From positions 2,004,001-2,068,000 of the forward strand of contig CM072336.1 in the NCBI GenBank assembly GCA_036874045.1: a stretch of 64,000 bases of DNA, read 5' to 3'. The DNA comes from Cymodocea nodosa (taxonomy: Eukaryota; Streptophyta; Magnoliopsida; Alismatales; Cymodoceaceae). This document shows positions 50,501-59,500 of this stretch, in pieces. The position numbers and the translations under genes are program-made. Every line of letters starts with the position of its first letter. The first letter of the stretch is position 1. The notes under the pieces are model-generated. The model was not told where the DNA came from and ran no database searches. It saw only the letters and a list, made by a program, of their open reading frames with translations.

Positions 50501-53500
50501 AAATTTTTTTAATTCTAGAAATATTAGTTCTTAAAACATTGAATTTATTGTCTCTTGACAACCACATATGTTTTAATCTTCTTTTGATGATAAAAATTGT
50601 AGTGTCATCTCTGTAAGATCGAATCATTCTACCGTAATAGGAAACATTCTGTGGAGCAACATATTTTAGGTTAAATTTATTTCCACCTAGTATTTGAAAT
50701 CCTATTATTTTATTTAGACCTTTTTGTCATTGTGTAAATTTACATACAATGCCTTTTAGATCAATGATTTCATTTTTCAAGGTTATATTTTTTTCTTTCA
50801 ATTCAAAGTTATCATAACTATATTTACCTATTTTGGTCTTTAAATTTTTATTATTAATAATGACTTTTTTTAATTCAACAAAAACATTTTCTAAATATGT
50901 ATTCAAACTCTTTATTTCTTTCTTGTAGTTTTTACATTTAATATATAGATTATCAACAGTTGAAAGTAAAACGTTTATATCAATATTTTCATTTTCCAAA
51001 TTTAAGCAGTGCGGAGAAGAAGAGTAAATCTCTTGTGTTGTAAAACATACATTGACTATTACATCATCCTCTGAATCTGATGAGCTATCTAAAGAGCTAC
51101 TGTCATCTTGTTTATTTGTTTGTGAACTTCTATTTGTTAGGCAGTGTCAAAAAAACTTGTTTGGGTTTGTTTTTATGCTTATATCAATAATTACTTTTAG
51201 AAGTAAACAAACAATCTTTCACACATATTAAATGTTAAATCTAATTTATATTTTAACTGCAAGTGCATAATGTATATTGTATTTGTGTGTAAGTACAGGT
51301 CGATCCTATAGAGATTGAGTAAGAATTATGTACTGTTCCGATTTTTATATTGAAGTTTATATGTGTTCAGTTAAGTACTCCGTTGAGTTACAATTAACTC
51401 AATGGACTTAGTTCGTGAAGTTATGGTTAACTCAACGGACTAACTTCGTGGACTTAAGTTAACTTCACGAGCCTACCTTTCCAATTAAATACTGTTATTT
51501 ACAGAGAAATTCAACTAACCATTGGGCAGTTCCATAGAATGTAAATAACATCAATTAAGTTCTTTAATGTTAGTTAATATTAGATTTGTCATTAACACTA
51601 ACATTTAGATATTTAAAACAGTAATTATTAAAATCTTTAAGTATCTGAACGAATCAATTTCAATAAACAATAAACTATTTTCTATTTTTTGAATTAAACA
51701 AACATAAAACATTCACAATACTGACAATGATAATATTACATACAATACAAAACAAACAATACATCACTTTAATACTAAATGTAAACACAGATAATTTGTT
51801 GTTTTTAGTATTTTTGTTTTGATATATTTCTGAAGATGAGCGAATGATAAAATGTAAAAATCTTTATCGATAGTAAAAATTTTCGTCACTACATACGATG
51901 TGATTACATCACTGAAAACTTAATCACTTACAATCTTGTCTCCTCTCCCTATAGAATCGTAAATCAAGAATTATAAGATCTCTTCTTCAGTATAGTGGCA
52001 TCAACCTGAAATCAAGGTTAGAAGTTTTACGATCTCCTAAGATATGAGTTGGTGCTTGGTAAAAATAGTTTTCCTTCATGCGACACGATCACTCCTCACA
52101 GTGGTTGTCAGTCACCGTGTTTAATTCGGAATCGACCTGACATCAAGAAAATATCCTCACAGACCTCTGATGGTTGGTGATTTTAGTAGTGGTGTGGTTG
52201 GTGGAGCTTTAGAGAACTTTTGACGTTTCTTGCAGTTAACGCGGTTCTCCTCCTATACACATACTTTCTTCGTCTTTCTCCTCTTCTTTTATATTTCTTT
52301 CAGTAATAACTGCTTCTGTTTAAATGATTAGTTGAATTTCTTTTATTCATATCAATGATGGTAATTTCTTCTTCCTTTTACAAGTGAATTCCTGCGTAAT
52401 ACTTGTAATCGTGATTTTCCTTTGAACTTCTTGTTTCTGCAAATGCTACAGTGGTATGTTAGAAAATAAATGGTCTGTGGAGTTAGTATAACTCAATGGA
52501 CTTACTTCGTTGATTTAATTATAAAACACGTGCAATAAAGAAATAACAAGTTTAGATGTTTTGGATAATTACAACTATAAGTATTCGAAACTCAGATACA
52601 TTTCAGATAATTAGCAGATAACTTATCAAAAATTTACTTAAATCATGTATTACGATTTCAACATGTGTATTTCAAGAAATAATAAAATATTCGTTAAGCG
52701 TTTAAAATATAACTATCCAATACATGCAATATAACTCTCCGAAATAATAGAAAATTCACAAGGATTGAGTCATAAATCTCAGATGGTTAAATCTTTGCAA
52801 GATTAACTTTGTTTTGATACCAATTGTTAGGAACATATAGATTTACTAGAGGGAATGTGAATGGTGAGTCGTGATTGTTTTTATCAATATTAAATAATTT
52901 AATTATTATATGTGAAAAACAATTAAAACTATGATAATTTTATTAGGTAACGTAGGAAAATAAAGCAAGAAATAAAGACACATAAGAGATTTTTAGGTGG
53001 TTTATCCAAATGGTTAACCTACCTTCAAAATACAGTTTGAGCTTCACTATCTCTTTTATTTACAACACTTATTTTATGGTAGAAGCAAGAATCAACTATA
53101 AGTTTTCTAGTTGTAGCTCTAACAAATATCATTTAAAGTTTTCTAATGTAAATTTCTAAAACCAACCAGTTTTTCTTCAATCAGAGTTTTCAACACTTGA
53201 AATTGCTTGAGAATTTTTCTTTAAACTTGAAATAATTGTGATCTACAATGATTTTGGATTTTTTCTTTTTCAACTCAATTGTTCTCACTGTATGTCTGGA
53301 TATATTCATTTTCATTATTTCTGCCCACTATTTATTCTTATATCAATGAATATAACAATCAGATTTCCTTCAATATTATTCAGCATGTTGTACTTATTGA
53401 TTTGTTAGTCCTAAAAATAGAAAATTACCATTTGATCACGGTCTAGTATTTTCCAAACTCAATATCTATCGATCTTCTTGTAACTTTCTAAGAGTTTGAG

Positions 53501-56500
53501 TAGTTATCTCAAACTATTCGAAAAATTTGAATAGTTATTTCAAATTATTTGAAAAACTCGAACAGTTATCTCAAACAATCTGAAAAACTTGAACAGTTAT
53601 CTCTTCGTGCTTATCACGTGAAAATTTAAATTCTACATGTGATGTCACTTAAATTCAAACAGTTAACTTGAAACTTTTTTGAGAAACTTAAACAGTTAAC
53701 TTGAACTATTTGAAAAATTTAAACAGTTATCTCTTCGTACTTATCAAGTAAATATTTAAATTCTACATGTGAGGTCATTTAAATTTAGACACTTAACTTG
53801 AAATATTTCAAAAAACTCGAATAGTTATCTTAAACTATTCGAAAAACTAGAACACTTATCTCAAATTATCCGATAGATTTGTATAGTTTTTAGTTGCCCT
53901 GTCCATCTTCTAACTTGACTATTTTATCTTTTGGTTGGCCTGTTCATCTTGTAGTTTGACTATTTTATTTTTTGGTTGACTTATGAAATACATTTTAGTT
54001 TCTTACATAGATTTTTATATTATCAAAACATAGAGATTCTAACAATAATACCATACATTTTCAACTGATACATATTCCAACTCTAATTGAGAAAGACAAA
54101 TAAGAGTACTTGAATGGAATTCAAGCAAGCATCTAAAGAGAACTTCTTAACATTGTCAACACCATAACTCTATGTAAACCTCTTGGCAACTAGGTGGGTT
54201 TTGTATTTGTCAATTGAGCTACTTGATTTGTGTTTGGTAATAAAAACTCATTACAGCTAACCACTGCAGCATCCAATGGATGATGAGATGATTTTTCCAT
54301 GTATCTCGTGAATGTAAATTGTGCATCTCCTCATCCATATTAGATTTTTAATGTGGCATTCTTAATGTGTCTAATCAGTTCCTGGGCATAAAATGAATAG
54401 AATTAGAAAAGAAAAATTGTTGAAAATTATGTGTAAGTTGATCATACAAGACAAAATGTGAAATAGGGTGAGTAGTTATATGACACTTACTACAGGGCAA
54501 TTGGAAAATGTAGATCAGTGGAGTGCCAACAAGGTGGGCTTTAAATCTGCCAATTGAGAAGTAGAATCAGCTAGGAAAGAAGTGGTGGGATATCTTGAGG
54601 AGCAATAAGGATAGGCTTAGAATGAGTGGAGTGATCAATTGGAAGAAGAGTAGTAGACACATGATTCTTATTGTTGGATGGAGTAGACTCATCCAATCTA
54701 GCATCAGTAGACATCAGGAACTTTCTAAGATACCTAACAAACACACATTTGGTAAACCAAAGGGCTCGTTTGTTAAATCCAAGTAATTGATCTTGAACAC
54801 AACTGTTGAGTTTAAGGGTAGTTTTCACCTTGGTATGTAACCCTCAGGTTACTGTATTTTCGTATCTAATAGATGACACACCATATTTACCCAGTCCAAT
54901 AGGTTTGGGTAATCTTCTTGAGGCAATAATAAGTCTGCGATGTCCTTAGATACTCTGGACTGCAAGTTCACTACACTTGTATTCAATGAGTTTATAACGT
55001 TAACCAATTGATTTTGAGTTGAAATTTTACGATAACAAATATATTTTAACACTGAGATCTGAAATAAACCAAAGAAAAATTTAAAAAACATGAAAACTAC
55101 AAAGTTGCTGCCTGGTCTATTGCATAAAACCAGGAAAATGAGACTGAATGATGCATGATTGCATAATTATGTGTGCATGACTCCTAATGCTAATGGAGAA
55201 GTAACTGATCTGCTGCAATCAAAAGTGGGTAAGGGCTCTAGATACGTGCAGCAAGACCTTAGCACTTTTGTATGCTTGAATAACTCAGTTGGCCTCTCTT
55301 GTAAAACCAATGCATTCTCAGTAATTAAGTAAAATGTAATGACTAATGTAAATGAATGTCATGGGCTAATGAACCTAGGTAATGTGGATGGTAAACATGC
55401 ATGGGGGAGGAGATGATGGGTGCACTGGAGTCATGCAAGTGGACTCTAATCATAGTTGAGTAGAAGTGAAGGGGGTAGGAGCGAACTATGCAACCAATTG
55501 GCAAGACTTCAGCTGCCTACCATGGTCGTCCCAGCAAGTTGCCCACAGAACTCACTTTGAGTTCTGGGCTTCTTCCTGGTCTGCAAACTGAAAAAATTGT
55601 TAGTATATTAAAAGTGCAACATAAAAATTGTAGGTTCAGGAAGTTGGGTGCCTGGACTTGGTTTACCAACACATAGGTGCCCACCAATAATATCTTTCAT
55701 GCATTTATGGATATCCAGTAGTAGTCATATCATATTTATATTGTCATGTCTGCTGTATCCTTGATTAGTTAGTCCTAGACTTATCTGCTAATTGTAACTG
55801 TCAGGCAATTGCAAGACAATTCTATTTTTGAGGGGAATTGTAGGAGATCCTTTATATCATGCCCTGGCAAGTATAGTAGAAGGCTGATGTTCCAACACAT
55901 GACCAATATGCTGAACCCCATGAGACTTTGGTTACTTAGTCAACTTGAAATAGTTTTCTCTATTGTAAAATTTATAGTTGTATTTCTGCTCTTATTTTAC
56001 ATATATTTCAATATGGTAGAATATCCATTCAGAAAGTTCCACATTTGCTTCCATAATTGATGAAGTCACTAAAAAATCATGTGCAAATTTTTGCTTCCTT
56101 GCAACCATAGTTTGTAATATTTATGTATTATTTAACAGGTCTTGTTCAAATTATTCAGGTGAAGATGATCACAGAATAGCATTTGGACAACTAAAGAGAT
56201 TCTCATGGCGAGAGCTTCAAGTAGCAACAGATGGTTTTAGTGAGAAGAATGTTCTTGGGCAAGGCGGTTTTGGAAAGGTATATAAAGGTGTGCTATCAGA
56301 TAATACAAAGATTGCAGTAAAAAGGCTAACTGATTATGAAAGTCCTGGAGGAGAGGCTGCTTTCCTACGTGAAGTGGAAATGATAAGTGTTGCTGTTCAC
56401 AAAAATCTATTAAGGTTGATAGGCTTCTGTACAACACCCTCAGAACGTCTGCTAGTTTACCCCTTCATGCAAAATCTAAGTGTTGCCTACTGTTTACGAG

Positions 56501-59500
56501 GTACTAGTTCACAGTAAATATCTCACACCCATCGGACAATAACAAAGTGACCTATCTCTCATATTTTTGTTTATTGCTTTATGTTAGCCTTCTATTATTT
56601 ATTATCATAGAAAGTATTGCTTGGCATGTATTTGGCATAACTCACATGAAGATTTTTATATTATCAGTAATGTTTTTGCTTGATGTCAAATCTAAAACAT
56701 TCTTCATTTGTAGACTTTATAAGCTAAGGAATGACTGATTACAATATCCATTTCTAGCATATATAGTTTTGAAGTTAAAGGAAATTTTCTGCATCAAACT
56801 GCTAATACTAGTGAATGTAGTTTTACTGATATTACTACCATGAAAACCTTTTTATCTGGAAGTTTTTGCCTCTCATGCTATTAGGATGTTTATGTACGCT
56901 GAATGTTCATGCAGAGAAAAAACCAGAGGAACCAGTGTTAGATTGGCCTACCAGGAAACGAATTGCTTTGGGAACAGCTCGTGGACTTGAGTACCTTCAT
57001 GAGCATTGCAATCCAAAAATCATTCATCGTGATGTAAAAGCTGCCAATGTCTTGCTTGATGAGGACTATGAAGCAGTAGTTGGTGATTTTGGTCTTGCGA
57101 AACTTGTAGATATAAGGAAAACTTCTGTTACAACACAAGTTCGTGGAACTATGGGTCACATAGCTCCAGAATACTTATCTACTGGGAAGTCATCTGAAAG
57201 AACTGACGTGTTTGGTTATGGGATCATGCTTCTTGAACTCGTGACTGGTCAACGGGCAATTGACTTTTCACGTTTGGATGAAGAAGATGATGTCTTGCTG
57301 CTTGACCATGTAAGGTTTGCTTGATCTTCACAATGTTTTCAAGGCATGATAGTCATTTTGATATTTTTTGTCATTGCAATACCTCTAGTCCTGTATGATT
57401 GGTAATCATATCCACTTCGTCACCAAAACGTGAGTAATAATTTATTTTTCTGTTTGCTGTTGACAAGTTCTCTCGTATTCTCATCAATGTTCAAAAATTT
57501 ACAGATTTTGAATAGGGGGTAAATGATTTAACCAAAATTTTAATGAACTGTTGAGGCAAGTGTATAGATGGCAAGAAACAAATGCCAGATGCAAAGGTGA
57601 TACCACCAAAATTTGAAATAAATGATTTAAAAAGGAAATGTTTTTAAAGGTGATACCACCAGATGTTTAATCAGCTTATTTTTAAGGTTAATTTGTAACC
57701 CCAGCTGATTAATCAGCTAACCTGTAGGGTTAACATGTAGCACCGTTTTATTGTAAATGGCTAGAAAAAGAATGCCAAGTTTCTAAGGGTCCTTCCAACA
57801 GCTGATTAAGCAGCTTATTTATAAGGTTAACACAGTTTATTGCCTTCTAATCTCTGAAAAAAAGTTTGCCCAATTATTGTGGAAAGAATTAATTTATCTG
57901 AAGCATATTTCCCCACCCGTTGGGGATTTCCTCTTTTCAGTTTCAATGGTTTTTGTATTTACCTAATATTTTTATTTATTGACTCTAGGATACTTGATCT
58001 GTCATTTTTATACAGCTTATGGGATACTTTCTGCTTTCAGTAATGTACAATCTCAATAAATAATTGTTAAATCGATTATTTACACAGAGTCAATCAAACA
58101 AATGATCAATCAGTTATTTATGAAGGATGAAATTGATTTTGAAGTATGTGTTATGAGAAGTAAACAACAAGAAGGTATTGGTTGAGAGTCATAAGGAAGT
58201 AAATTATTTGTTTTGAAATCTAGAAATACAATATGGATTATTTGTACAGTCTCACGACTTTTTTTGATTCTACAAGTGTCATTTGTAGATCAAATAGATG
58301 CATGAGTACTTAAACCCATTTGGATCTCTTTTTTCCTCTATTATCATATAGATGCATGAGTACTTAAACCCATTTGGATCTCTTTTTTCCTCTATTATCA
58401 TGTTAACAAGGTACTTCCATTGCCTTCCTACCATCGCCATTGCACTACTCAAAACTCAAAATGTTCCATTCTTTATTCCTGTCCTTGAATGAGGCAATAA
58501 ACTCAAATCTTGAGTATCACTTGCACTTATAATAAAGTTATACATAGATGGATCTTCTCGTTCACAGCCATCTCTTTTGCAGTTGATGTCTATATTTCAA
58601 TATAGCATGAGAGGCCAAAAGAGATATAATTGGCTTAGTTTCCCACAGATCCATCCAATCTAATAAGAGATATTTGTAGGACCTAAGAAAAAGGGTATAA
58701 GTGGGGGACAATATTGAAATATTTTCATATTAAAAAAGTAAAAACAAAACTTACATTTATATTTATAGACGGGCCTTTCATCTCATAATTAATTAATTTT
58801 AAGTTGAATGTACACAATTTTACAATGAGAAAAGTCTATGCCTAAAAAAAAATGCAATTTATAAATAAAAAGTCAAGTTCTCTTGATTAGGATGAAATTG
58901 ATTTTGAATTGGTTTTATGAATGGTAAACTTGAAGAAGGTAATGGATCGGGATCTTGGGGAAGTAAATTATATAAGAAAAGATTGGCCACTGAGGATGGT
59001 TAATGAAAGTTTATTTTTGAGAATAAATAAAATTTGGATATAAAGTCAAGTTCTCAAGGCCACTATTTTTTGTGGGAAAGACATAGGGAAAGGGAAGTCC
59101 ATCTCTTGTGGTTCATTAGTACCAAATACAAATTACATAATTTTTTTTTGAAAATTTGATATGGATGACCAGTTAAACTAGCCGACACCAATTTTTTTCT
59201 ACTCTAATGACAGTGGGCCATGAACAGTTAGCGCATCTACATAGCTATTTTTCATTACGTCAGAAATGTTGTTCCCTCCATCATCCTATTCAATATCATT
59301 TGGCTCCTTTTTATTTCTATCGAGTTCAGCACCGAGCCTCTGCTCATTGGAAAGCATCTTTTTTTTGGGATCGAGGGCATTGGTCTATGAGCTTCTACCA
59401 AGGATCTATTAGTTCCACCTTACATATATTTTGATGAATACAAAAACCTAGAAGTGTAATTGACGAAGCAAGGGAAAGATATTAAAGAATGACAAAGGAT

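Larger units (their letters stand above)
46004..54044 (-). mobile_element. Copia LTR retrotransposon (SIRE/Tork-like), 8.04 kb, nested, decayed
   Basis: The ends are LTRs at 46004-47071 and 52825-54044, both TG..CA, flanked by ATAAT. Orientation is minus. A primer-binding site (TGGTATCAAAAC) lies two bases inside the 5' (right) LTR. A polypurine-like tract with GTCATTATCAAAAAAAAG adjoins the 3' (left) LTR. Internal pieces in order: gag spacer with an acidic [14 protein letters not shown] run (about 51110-50730), integrase core (49689-49408, with RSDYRGEF and [13 protein letters not shown]), and RNase H (48059-47736, with [15 protein letters not shown] and [18 protein letters not shown]). Stops and frameshifts abound, and the integrase catalytic Glu is Lys. 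It lies inside an older Copia relic within receptor kinase intron 8. Confidence 0.88.

Noticed and set aside
59207-59434. 75-codon plus-strand frame in intron 10 as a gene
   Set aside because: No recognisable family, and it lies in TE-rich intron sequence; treated as an unassigned remnant.
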